Assembly (NCBI GenBank): GCA_905221605.1
Contig: CAJNDS010002265.1
Span: 467,501-530,968 of the forward strand
From: Symbiodinium natans
Taxonomy: Eukaryota; Sar; Dinophyceae; Suessiales; Symbiodiniaceae
DNA length: 63,468 bases
Direction: 5' to 3'
Shown here: positions 13,069 to 28,926 of the stretch, one piece after another
Numbering within the stretch: the first letter of the stretch is position 1
Layout of the letters: the number at the start of each line of letters is the position of its first letter
Translations under genes and position numbers: made by a program
Notes under the pieces: model-generated
The model's database searches: none
What the model was told of the DNA's origin: nothing
Seen by the model: the letters and a program-made list of their open reading frames with translations, nothing else

Positions 13069-13421
13069 ACGCATACTTGCGCGCAGACCAGCAATGGCCC
13101 GACACATCACCCATCGATGAGATTCTACGTGCACATGACATGGAAGGGCTAGCGATTGAAAACAACGAGCTGCGCAGAAGCTCTGCCGCGACACCTCCCA
13201 TAAAATGAAGGGTTTAGGCCACCGGGTCCCTTGTGAAAAACCGCTGCTGCGGCAGATGCGCCATTGAACTTTGAACAACCCAAGTCCAGACCTTAAAATC
13301 GGTTTTTTGTGTGATGAGCTGGTCCAGGCGATGAGCTGTGAAGACGCTGAGCGGCTCGACTGGCTCCATCGGCTGGAGCCCCTACAAGGCGTGGGGCAGC
13401 GAATGTTGCGTTTGCAGAATG
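13069..13421 (+). CDS. Two coding-like exons, unknown protein
   Basis: Exon candidate 13069-13208 encodes SPIDEILRAHDMEGLAIENN and neighbouring hydrophilic sequence, ending at a TGA unless a nearby GA or GC donor is used. Candidate 13319-13421 encodes SCEDAERLDWLHRLEPLQG with strong G/C bias at third positions, followed by a GT donor. Both are + strand and lie between the F-box exons and the transacylase gene, so they may be late exons of the former or a separate gene. I do not recognise a family. Evidence is codon bias and protein-like composition only. Confidence 0.4.
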
Positions 13422-13442
13422 GTTGCAGAATGGTTGTTTCGT

Positions 13443-13490
13443 TACTGTTGATCGTTGCTGTTGATCGTTGCTGTTGATCGTTGCTGGTTG
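13443..13490. repeat. 13-bp tandem repeat, three copies
   Basis: Three copies of GTTGATCGTTGCT directly after the coding-like exon ending at 13421. Confidence 0.8.
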
Positions 13491-14664
13491 TTGTGGTTTG
13501 CGGATGTTTGCGGGCCAACAACAGCTCGTAGCTTGACGACTCCTGAAAAGACCCCTCAGAGCTGGGAACTCTGGCATTCCAGGCTTCTTGCCCAGCTGCC
13601 TTGATCTGGCACAGGCTGCGTGCGGTTGAGAGTTGAGAGATTTATGTGACTTTGATGGATTTGGGTTTTGGTAGAAACTTCGGGCAGCAGAGCATGAGGA
13701 TGAGGGTTTTGGGGGAACCGGCAAGTCAGGGCAACATCCTCAACAATGCTGATCCATCCGCAGACTCAACATTTTGCAGCCTTTGCTTTCGTCGGCAATC
13801 TCGTGAGCGATCAAAGGTCGCTTGCTGCTCCTGGCCACAAGGTCTGTTTACCAGATTCCCCATTAAAACAATGTCCCGTTCTACACAGGACTGTTGCGGT
13901 GGTTGCCATGGCAGTTGTCCGTATCAGCATTTTGTTCATAAACATCTTCGGATGTGAGCTTGCATGCAGGGCATTGTTTTGTCTAAACGCCCAAAGCTTA
14001 ATGTTCCTTCGGTGAAGCACTGGTATGGAATGCGGCGCGGACTTGTCCACACAGACTCTTGCATTTCTGTGTGGTTTTTCTCGGTACTTGCGACCATTCC
14101 TCCACTTTGTGTAGTACCTTCAAGCCTAGACTCTCAGTCCCATTAAAGCATCCGGGCTTTCGGACATGCGCAGTTCGCAGGCAAATCTTTGCTTTTCCAG
14201 TAACCTCCATGGCCGGGCACTGCAGGAGCAGCTGGGTGTTTGGGTTTGAGTCGATCATTGGTATGGCATGGGATGCGCTTGGGTCATGAGGCAGACCATT
14301 GAAGCAGAAGTGCGCGTTCGGAGCGTGGAGCTTTCCATGAACTCATAACGTTGAGGAGAGTTTGCATGTTCGCACTTCCATGTGCAGGTAGCACAGCCAG
14401 CTTGGAGCCCCAACCGGGCCGGATAGACATGCAGAGACACGTTCTGCCTGCAGTTTCGAGTTTTGGCGTTTGTCCACACCACCGAACTTGGGCTATTTGA
14501 TATCAGCAAATGCAGGAAACTGATGGAAGCTTGTTCAGAGCTATCGTATGGACGTGACATAGTTGAGGGAGCTGGTTCAGTCAATCAAATCCAGACATCG
14601 GCAACACGCTATACATTTACTGAACGCCCCTTAGCCGTTTATTCGTAGTTTCGCCTTCCAAGCC

Positions 14665-17600
14665 ATGCCGAAGTACAGCGAGATGTCGGGTAGGGTCGAG
14701 AACCTTCCCGGGCACAAGCCCTTGGACAAGCATCTCGGCCTGTTTGTGGATTTGAAAACCTCCAAAAAAAGGGCTCAACCCACACAAGCCCAGGTATGAC
14801 CTGCCGGAGTGGTGCGCGCACCCTCTCAGGGAGCCAGCAGCGCAACCCAACATGCTCATCTTTCCGGGCGAGCAGACTCACTATGCTGGGACACGGGTTT
14901 AATGGTGTGGGGTTGATCACAATCAGCCTCGTCTTTGAATTTTCGGGTTTTGGGTTTAGGCTGTAGGGTTTTCAAGGTCTTGTGGGGCTGAGGTTTTGGA
15001 GTTTCGCGTTTTAGGGTTTTAGGGCTTTAGGATTTTGGCGTTTTAGCCATTAGTCCAACATCTGTTTTGTGCAACGATTCAAGTTTGAATCGCTTGAATC
15101 GAGCTGAATCGGGGCCCCGGATCCTGCCCCTTAGATCCGGCGTCCGAATCGCACTTGAACCTCTTAAACCGGATTGAACTCCACGTCTGCAACGGGAAAT
15201 ACTGAAAACAAGGACTGGAAGTACTGAACTCAAGGTCCCCAAGGTTGCCAAGAAACTGTTGGATCCCAATCCTCGATTCCAACGGGAATGCCGCGGAGGT
15301 AATGAACGTACTGCACTCAGTCTTCGGGGGATCCAGGATCCAAGATCCAAGGATGAGCAACCTCGGATCTTGGATCTTGGATCTTGGACCGGCATTCTCA
15401 GGGCTTTTTCAGTAGACTTGTCAGAGCCCCCTGCAATCTTGGATATGGATCCAGAAAGTATTGCACCCAGCATAGGTTATTCGGCCTCGAAACCTTGGAT
15501 CTTGGCTTCTTGAGCCTCAAATTTGCATGTTTTTAGGCCTTAGAAGCTTGAATCTGGGATCTTGAGCAAATTGGGTTGGAAGACAAAATATAACTCATCT
15601 CTCGGCTGGTTAAATAGATAAATCACGAATGATTTTCATGTTTTCAACTTAGTTGAGTTAATAACCATCAATGCAGTTCAACGATAGAGTAGCTGCACTT
15701 AGAGTTTTGTTTGTACTCGACTCTCCCCATAATCGTTTACATACTTCTTGAAGGAGTGCACATACTTGGGGGGGGGGGAGCAAATACATGAATTAAGCTC
15801 ATGCACCTGCAACTGTCCATACTATGTTCTCCGTAGTGGAAAATGCAAGTAGCTTCATTCTTTTGGCTAGCATAACGAGAGTTGATGTGTTTTTCTTGAC
15901 AGCGAATGGGACAACGGTTGCTATTGTCTTTGCTTTTGCCACGAGTGACAAAACCAAATCCCCAGGGAGAATCTCAGAACCCTCGCTTTTTTCGTTTTGT
16001 TCCTGGAGTTTTTTTGGTTTGTTTGTTGTTGGTTTCGCTTGAAGTTCCCAAGGCAACACCATCCAAAACCGCAAAAGACAAGAGCAAACCGATTAATTAA
16101 AAAGAACGAAGAACCAAAATCAACCAGCTCCGAGATTCTCCCTATAGGGCGAAGCCATGAAACCGAATCCAGGATGTTGGCTGCCTGCCAGAGCGTGCCC
16201 CAGCTGCAGGAGCTTGGGCCACGCAGTTGGAAGTGATTTTTGGCCTCCTGTGTTTGTTGGGCCATGAGGAAAGCATAGAAGCCGTTGCACTCCGCAAAGG
16301 CACCTTAAAGCCAAAGGAAAACCCAAGCTGTTCAGCTTTAGCGTAACACTGAGATGCCAACATCGCTTGCCCTTGAGAACCTCCTCAGCCCTGAACTGCA
16401 AACCAAAGCCAACTTCATGAACCCTACAAGCTCTTGGGCAATCGCAGCTGTGCTTTTCCATCCCCCTGCTCACCATCATCATCACCACCTACAGAGCAAG
16501 AGCTCAGAGGGCGACGCAGATGGGCACGATGTGGCCCTAAGCTGACACATGCGGAGCCGAACCCACAAGGCCCTAAACTCCTCCAAAGCCCCCGAGGCCT
16601 TCAAGCCCTAAATTACATGACTAAGGATATGGTGGAGCTGGCGAGCGAGGCCTTTGACTTCGACGTCCAGCGAGTGCTGGAGGAGTGCGGCCCCGAGGAC
16701 AACGCCGACCGCACGGACCGCAGCCAAATGTTCCATGGCCTGCGGATGCCTGCGGTAATACGGTAATACGCTAAGTCTGTTGTGATTCCAGGACAGCCTT
16801 TCAAAGGTTCCTTCAGGGTTCCTTCGTTGAGGGTTTCTGACACATGACAAGACCTTGCTGGAGCTCCCAAGCGCAGAGCCAGATGCGAGGTGCTCAGGAC
16901 AAGATCGGAGGGCGTATTTCTAAAACGCCCTTCATTTGTTGCTGACGTTTGGGGTCCTCTCCTCAAAACAGCAGAGGAGCGCCCCTGTCTGGATGGGTGT
17001 CCATGCTGTTTGGGGTCTTCGCCCGTGCTCACTTTTAAGCCAGCCCGCGCCAAGAACCAAACAAACTTGTACTAGCAAGCCGACGTACGTATCAGAAAGC
17101 CGTCACGGACCACCAGCCCGCAACAAGCCCCCAGCCAAATAAAAACAGAGAGCCGGTGCGAGCCACCACCCCGCGCCAAGATCCAAGCAAAATTGTACTA
17201 GAAAGCCGGCGTGGGCCACCGGTCCGCACCAAGCCCTCAGCCAAAATGCAACAGAGAGCCGGTGCGGGGCACCAGTTAGCGCCAAGATCCAAGCCAAATT
17301 GACCTAGAAAGCCGGCGCGGGCCACCGGCCCGCACCAAGCTCCCAGCTAAATTGTAGCAGAGAGCCTGGGGCTGTGTTCATCCTCTCCCCCAACCCCCCG
17401 CCCCCCCTTTTAGGCTGTGCAACTTGCTTCAATTGTGCAGTCAACGACATCCATACGAGGGGGCTGCGCCCCACCCCCTCCAAGCCGCCCTTCTTTTCTG
17501 AGCCCTGCATTCTGGCTTCAACAGAATGTCATGCCATCAGTGGAAATGTCTTCAAAATCCATACGCATCTTTTCCAAACCCATCATACGAGCATTGTGTT

Positions 17601-19506
17601 TGCAAGTGAGGGGAGGCAAGCGCCTGGCAAGTCATACTAGCGATTGGCAACCACTTGCCTGCTCTCGTCCTGACATGGTTTGCAAAGCCTACCAGTTCTC
17701 ATCCTCGTCCTTGGTCTGCAAACGGGCGGGGAGGGCCCCCCAAGTCACCGAACAAATGAAAAAAGCAACAGGCCGAGAGATGTACGAGAATCACCAACTC
17801 ACCCCCACCCCCCCCGTTTTGATAAAGCCACGCGGAAAAATCTGAGAACACCATTGAAGGTGTCAAATGACTCACAACAAAAGCAAAAACGAGCACGGTT
17901 GAAGATGAAAAGTCTATTCGAGTTTTTCTACATTGAGTGTGAGGTTAAGAGGAAGAGAAACAAAACAATCAAGTTGTCAAAAATCGCGTTTGAGGCTGAG
18001 AGAAAATGCTTCAAACAACATGCCAATGGAACCCTTGCCAAACTCGTCATACGAGCACCAACCGCCCCACCCCCGCTATTTAAGGCCATGCTTAAGAGGA
18101 AGTCGTTCGGCAAGACAAACTAGTCCTTTGGATACATTAGCATTCGCACTCTTATGCAAGCAGTGGGATGCGCCCCTCCACCCTCCCCCCCCATTGCTGC
18201 AAACCATACACTCCTCCGCCCTGTCATGCCCCGCATCTTTCCTGCTTCCCCCACCTGGCACTGTTCCGTCACGGACCTGATCTCGTGGCCCCTTTCCCGG
18301 CTAAGCGAGAATTGAATATATCTGAGATGTTTCCTAAAATCCCCATACGGTATTATTCTTGAGTAAGAGCAAAGAGCTGTGCCCCACACCACCCTCCCAC
18401 CCCAACTTTGTGTTTAAGGTACCTCCCCGCTTTTGTAAGGACATCCTGATCGTAGGAGCAGCTCCTTGAAATCACACAAGTCTATACAAATCTTTATGTT
18501 GTGCGAACATGTGTTTGCAACGAGGAAGGCCTGCTCCTCCAACAGTTTTCCCTGGTAATTTTGTTTTTCCTATGAACATATCCAATGGAAATCGAGGTTT
18601 GGTACTACGAACTGAGGAAACGATGGGGGTCTTCCTTTGGCAGTGCCAAATAAAGGTTGCATAGGATTAAAATTCAGACAATGCTTTCATGATGTTTGCA
18701 TGCGACCCCGATGCCCCAAAGTGCAAAGGCTGGCCTACGTTGCCGATTGCGTGGCTTTCGAGCTCCTAAAGCAGCATCAGCCGGACGTTGCCCTAAAACC
18801 ACGCGCGGTGGCTGGCTTCTCGGTTGGTGAGGTGGCTGCGCTTGTGGCTGCCGGGGTCATGTCGTACGACCAGGGCCTCATCATTGTGAAGGCACGTGGG
18901 GAGGCCATGCAGCAGTGGGCAGACGAGGAGGACATGGCCGCCGTTGCCGTTTTTGGCATGGACGAAGATCAGCTGCTGAAGCTGTGTAGCCGTGTGAACC
19001 CTAACATGCGTGCGCCATCACAGCAGAAGGTTTTCATCGCATATTGCTGGGGTCGCCGTGGCTTCGTGTGTGCTGGACAGCACAGTGCCGTCATGGAGCT
19101 GCAGCACCTGTTGCAGCAGTCGTCAGGCGAAGCTGTCTTTACACAGGTGCTGCCGGAGCACAAGCATGCCGGGCACACCCCATTGGCTTCTAGGGTGGCA
19201 GAGGAGGTGGAAGAAGCCATCAACAGCATCCCAATGAATGCTCCCACTTGCGAGGTCTACTTCAACACGGGCTACCGTGTTGCGGCTGGTGAGGACCCAT
19301 CAGTGTTCGTTCCCTACTTGCTGCAGCAGCTCACAATGCCGCTCCGCTGGGACTTCATTATCCAGACGAGCCTTCAACGTGGCATCCGTAGGTTCTTTGA
19401 ATGTGGCCCTGGTCAAAGCTTGAAGGAGTTGATGATCTTCAACCCCTCCAGCACTCCCACGCAGACCATCCGGCCGTACGAGCTCACGACCAGCTTGAAA
19501 GTCTGA
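14665..19506 (+). CDS. Malonyl-CoA:acyl carrier protein transacylase (FabD/MCAT)
   Basis: Moves malonyl from CoA to acyl carrier protein for fatty acid or polyketide synthesis. Five exons: 14665-14741, 14794-14889, 16173-16209, 16626-16762 and 18729-19506. Phases agree and total 375 codons with stop, close to the human mitochondrial enzyme. Exons 2-3 rebuild LIFPGEQTHYAGM, the family's FPGQGSQ..GM motif. Exon 4 gives the GP....DRT....MPA segment (family QPA). Exon 5 has the nucleophile elbow GFSVGE (Ser codon 18820), KARGEAM (the CoA-binding Arg) and GHTPLA (catalytic His codon 19174), then FFECGPG near the C-terminus. Introns 2 and 3 use GA donors, 1 and 4 use GT; all acceptors are AG followed by G. 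Glu replaces the usual oxyanion-hole Gln of FPGQG, so activity could be altered. An upstream targeting exon may be missing because the modelled ATG directly follows an AG. Family identity is firm from motifs; the short exon 3 is inferred. Confidence 0.87.
15332..15390. repeat. GATCCAAG hairpin-forming inverted repeat
   Basis: Perfect 15-nt arms at 15337-15351 and 15369-15383 separated by 17 nt, built from ATCCAAG/CTTGGAT units. It lies in intron 2 of the transacylase gene, and related GGATCC/CTTGGATC words are scattered over 15.1-15.5 kb. Confidence 0.8.
17038..17366. repeat. 53-bp satellite organised as a 106-bp dimer
   Basis: Units start at 17094, 17147, 17200, 17253, 17306 and 17359 (partial), 53 bp apart, with a damaged unit before 17094. 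Odd units begin AGAAAGCC and even units AGAGAGCC, and the two classes differ internally, giving a 106-bp higher-order repeat. It sits in the last intron of the transacylase gene. Minus-strand frames across it are repeat shadows. Confidence 0.9.
17540..18535. repeat. Degenerate dispersed-repeat copies in intron 4
   Basis: 17548-17605 matches the fold-back element arms at 41 kb: CATACG..TC.TTTCCAAACCC, then GTGTTTGCAA and a G-rich tail. A weaker copy at about 18035-18080 shares the CCAAACTCGTCATACGAGCA core. C-rich motifs recur at 17465, 18060, 18165 and 18385. The stretch appears built of decayed copies of one short element and holds no gene. Confidence 0.55.
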
Positions 19507-21361
19507 CCTTGCGCAGCATTGACTTTGACGACCACTCTTCGCGAGAGAAAACGTGCTTGCTGCAGCGTCCGGCTTTGCCTTTTCATCCCTTCATACCATG
19601 AGTGGGGTCTGCGATAAGCCCCTTGAGCTTCGACCGAGTGGTCGTGGCTGTAATGGCAGCTGTAGGCATGCCGCTGCCTGACAGGAGCTTACCCGTCGAA
19701 CGTCGCTTCAATACTGCTCCAGTGCGGACGCAGGTGCGGTTCAGGGTTTTTCGGGCTGGGCACTAGCTCCTTGTATAAGGCCTGAAGTTTCAGTCAAGAA
19801 GTCAAGGTTCGTAGCTCAAGCGGCAGGATCAACAAGACCACGTCTCTGAACATGTGGGAGCTAGGACGTGCCACCGGGTACGCTGAGAATTGTCAGATGA
19901 TCCCATGTAGAGGTGGCCAGCATGCGGAACTCATACAGGAAGTCCCAATCCGAAAAGTTCATTCCAAATTCTTTTTCCTAGATGGAAGACCACTTCCGTG
20001 AGCGGGCGTTGAAAATCCAACGTTCATGAGGGGCGTTCAAGGGGGAAGGGAGCGTCAGTTCCGTTCATTTGGGTGCTTGTGGCTATTCCCAAACTCTTTT
20101 GATGCGGCTGCTTTGGTTCTCGGAGTTTCTGGGCTGAATTCACGTGCTGCCGGGTTGTATCGTTGTAGGTTCAAGACCAGGTTGCTACACACTTCTTGCG
20201 GTCGTGACGGAGCAGGGAAGAATGCTGGGCAGCCTGGCAGTCTTATTTTTTGGCCCTCCCCGAACTTCAATCCAGGAAGCCCTGGAGCATCATAGCATTC
20301 CTGGGTCAGAACGTCAAAAAGCCCCAAAGCCCGTGCCTCCTGGCAGTTGAGGCTGCTTCACCGACTTCCCTTGGCGATGTCGCTGCTCCTGCTTGGGAGA
20401 TGTCTCTGGGGAATGCTTCGTTTTCTCGCTGCAAGAGGCTTGGCTTTGAAGGCTCCCGCTTGGCGTTGAAGGCTCCCAAGCTTAGGATTGCTTCGAGGCC
20501 TTTCTTTCAAACACGCATGGTGCACTAGCCAAGCATGCCAAGGACAGCGTGGCAGATGTGTACAGAGGATCTGCTCGAGGCGGACGCTGTTGGTTTGCGG
20601 TCAGCATACCGTAAGATAACTGCCCAGCTGAAACTTGGGCCCGCAGTACGGGCATCCAACAGGCCAGTAGAGGGCTACGACTCCTTGAAGGTCCATATAG
20701 TCCTCGAAACAGAGGTTAAATTGCGAAAGCGCTGTGCTAAAAGGGCTTTAGCATTTCGGTTCAGTCCTGTTCGCTGCCCCATCAACTGACGTCAAGTTGC
20801 CGGGTGTGGAGACAATCACATGTACATTGGATGCCCCCACAAAAGCAGCACCAAGGAATGTGTCCAACATGTCCAAACGAGCTGTACATGCATGTGGATC
20901 GTAACACCAAGCAGTGTGTCCAAAATCTCCAACCCAAGCATTCTAAAATCAGCGCGACTGTGAAGCGAGAACTCGGCAAGGCTTCGTACTGCGCTTAGCT
21001 GCAGATCGCCTTGCAGTTGGCCACCAGGTGTGGCCTCGTCCGGCTGTTGCAAATGCGGGTTGGACGGTTAAATGGGTCAAGATCTGTTAAGATTTTGGGC
21101 GTGGAACCTTGTCTGAATGTGGAGGGCGTTGTAAAGGTGCTTGTATGTAGCCGTAGGGCAGTCATTTTGGTTTGGCTCAAAGAACACAGCGGGTGAGGGG
21201 TATGCTCTAGCCTCGTCTCCATGCCGAACTCGCAGAAAAACCGAAGAGCCTTCAAGCAGTGCTTGGTTCTTTCAGATGACTAGGGCGTTGGCGTGCAATC
21301 GCCACCCTAACTTCCCGAAACACTCCACAAAAGCCTGGAGCATTCTGTTGGTCTTGTGGAG
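19507..21361. other. Intergenic, no supported gene
   Basis: Downstream of the transacylase stop. An internal duplication near 20850 and 20904 shares ACCAAG..(A/G)TGTGTCCAA. Open frames at 20250-20528 and 20535-20789 have ordinary composition but no motif or splice support. Confidence 0.4.
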
Positions 21362-21445
21362 GTGCGGCGAAAAGCGACGGCGCTGTCGCTGGATGCCTCG
21401 CTGCTCTGGGTGGCCAGCGAGAAGGGGGAGCTCTTCCGATGCTTG
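21362..21445 (+). CDS. Single exon, beta-propeller-like peptide
   Basis: A 28-codon exon with high third-position GC, following AG and ending before a GC donor. It encodes TALSLDASLLWVASEKGELF, which resembles one blade of a WD40-type propeller (..LSLD..LLWVAS..G.LF). No partner exon was joined, although ORF 21486-21686 just downstream may belong to it. Fold assignment is a guess from one blade. Confidence 0.42.
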
Positions 21446-22594
21446 GCTTAGCTGAAGATGGACGTGAAGGAGAGAACCAGCGCGAATGAGGGGCAGCCAC
21501 AAAGCTCTAAGTCCCAGAAGGGCTGTTGGACCTGACGACCCCGAAGACTCTGGTTGGGTGTTCAGGCTTAGGGATGTTTTCGCTTACCTGCAGACGCTGA
21601 CGCTACTGGGTAGACCAGCAGACACCTCTGACCCGGCATCTATCTCCAATTGTCCATCTACGAGCCTTACATCCTCAGATTGCTGAGCCTGACAAGCCCC
21701 TGCGAAGCCCGTGTTTTGTGCTGCGTGCGCATATGGTTTCGGAGCTGGCAATTCTTTTCCTCTGTTGACCCCCCTATCCAGCAGGCGTCCGACTCAAGAA
21801 GACTAGGTCTTTCAGGACCAATTTCAGGGAGCCCAGTGCCGATAGCCCCTTAAGCTGAGGGCTTCAGGGGCGCGCTTTCTGAACTCTTGCATGCTCTCAG
21901 CTTCGGGCCTTGAGCAGTTTAAGAGTGTCATTGGACGCAAAAACCAAAACTCTTCCGCAAAAGGAACGCAGCCCAAGGGTCACTTCTGCACGTTTTTGTT
22001 AGTTCACTCGGCATGGGATGACATTGTGCATCCACAGGCATGAACTCCACACGCTGAAGCTGCAAATTGAAGTCGTGCTAACCTGAACTCTCTAATCCTC
22101 CACACTATTCCAAACCTTGTCCCCACGAACGCCCTAGAACACTGGATGGACCGGAAAAGCGCAGTACTAGGTAGCTGGGGGATCAGCAGAAATTTTTAGT
22201 TTTTCTCCCTCTGCGGAAGCGAGGGCCAGCCTCCCAAGCCCTAAAGACCAGTCGGGGCCCAGGAAACCCGTGCTTGTTGGATGCCGGTGTGGATTCTGCC
22301 ACAGCGGGCGTGGCCGCTGTCGTTTGCCTGAGCTGCTTGGGAGCAGCAGCTAGCTTAAGCCGCTTTGTTGTGCTTGGATTCTGCATCAGCCTCAAGAAAG
22401 AGATGTGCATCTCAGCTCTTAAACACCTACCTCTGCGCCTTCTTAGACTTCAGCCACACAGATGGGCTACATGCATTGACATCTAAGAAATCCGGAGATC
22501 TGGTGAACCCTGAAACCATGAAGGCCACAAAACCTGGAATACATGATCCCCAAAGGACATGAGCACCCCCAAGTCCTAAAACATCCGCTGTCAG

Positions 22595-22692
22595 GCTGGG
22601 TCCTGCAGGAGTCCGAGGAAGGGGAGGAGCAGCTGCCCTTGGCGCTGCAGTCCAACCAGGACCGCTGGAATGCAGAATTACACCTGCCTTAA
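22595..22692 (+). CDS. Acidic coding-like exon, possible C-terminus
   Basis: Encodes SGWVLQESEEGEEQLPLALQ and about 13 more residues to a TAA at 22690, with very high third-position GC. It is too short to appear as a long open frame. No family recognised. It lies 330 bp upstream of the flavoprotein start codon and could be the last exon of the preceding gene. Confidence 0.4.
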
Positions 22693-23027
22693 CAGTAATG
22701 GTGCCTTGGCGCTCGAGGCTTCAGGGTTTTGCTGCTGGGTTTTCCAAGCTGTGCATGTGCTGGGTTTGTGGTAGGTCTGAGGCCGGGGCGAAGATTGGAA
22801 CAAGAGCAGGTCGCGAACAATACTACCGCAGCTGTCCCCGATTTTTGCTTGGATTTGCATGGATCATCGCAGTGCTCTTCTCATGTGTTTTCCTCTCCTC
22901 GCAGCATAGGTTTACATTCAGCTGAACGAGGAGTCAATGTCTGCTCAGCCAACGTGGTGCGGTAGTGTGCACGGTCGTAGTAATTGCCGGCGAGTCTTTG
23001 GTGCGTGTGCTACTCTCCATCGCCGCC

Positions 23028-28254
<5,227 letters not shown>

Positions 28255-28864
28255 GTCCGCAACCCAACTTTTTTCGCTGTGCTTTGGCAGTCATTGTCAA
28301 CGATTTTCCGGTCCAAAAGGCGACCACTTGTATATTATTGTTACAGTATATACTGTTATGATCGAGCAACCATGGTTGGTTCAACGATAAAACAAGCAAT
28401 GCACACGGCATCCCCAAGAGCAACCAGCATCAAGCACACATTCATTCATTCGTCAAGTCGTTCGTTCGTTCATTCATACGCGTGTACTTCAGCATGTGCT
28501 TGTTCTGAGGACCTTTGTCTTCTGTCTTCCTCTGCTCAAGCTCACGTCCATCCAAATTCGCACAAATTCCATGATGTGCAGCCATATGCAGCCATCAATT
28601 CACAGCGAAGTTCATAATGCAGTGTGCTGCAACCAAGGCTAGATGTTACAGCCAGAGTTCGCCTTAAACCTTTCGGTTTATACAAAAACACCCTTTTTTT
28701 GCGACATGGACACATGCGAATGCGCGTTGGGGATTGCCAGTTTCGACTTCAGTTAGCACTGGGACGAAAGTCAACCAGTGCTTGGTCATGGAGTTAGATA
28801 GCGAGGAGTGGCTTCTTTCTTCGGCTGTCGCGCATGCCTGGTGCTCATGTGACAACAGCCGGAG
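28255..28864. other. Intergenic, ATTC/GTTC tetranucleotide repeat
   Basis: Downstream of the flavoprotein gene. It contains ATTC/GTTC tetranucleotides at 28438-28478 and otherwise nothing recognisable. Confidence 0.6.
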
Positions 28865-28926
28865 GTCGATGACTATCGCGTGCTGAAAAACAGCACCTCG
28901 GTGGCCGCGGGCAGCTTCATTTTTTG
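28865..28926 (+). CDS. Single coding-like exon, unknown
   Basis: Encodes VDDYRVLKNSTSVAAGSFIF after GGAG and ends before a GC donor (phase 0 to 2). Third-position GC is high. No family recognised and no partner exon found. Confidence 0.4.

Noticed and set aside
13746-14015. 89-codon + frame with a hydrophobic segment
   Set aside because: Weak codon bias and no splice argument; it could be chance.
21151-21180. Interrupted spliced-leader-like sequence (CCGTAG..CATTTTGG..CTCAA)
   Set aside because: It needs two insertions to align; too weak to call a relic.
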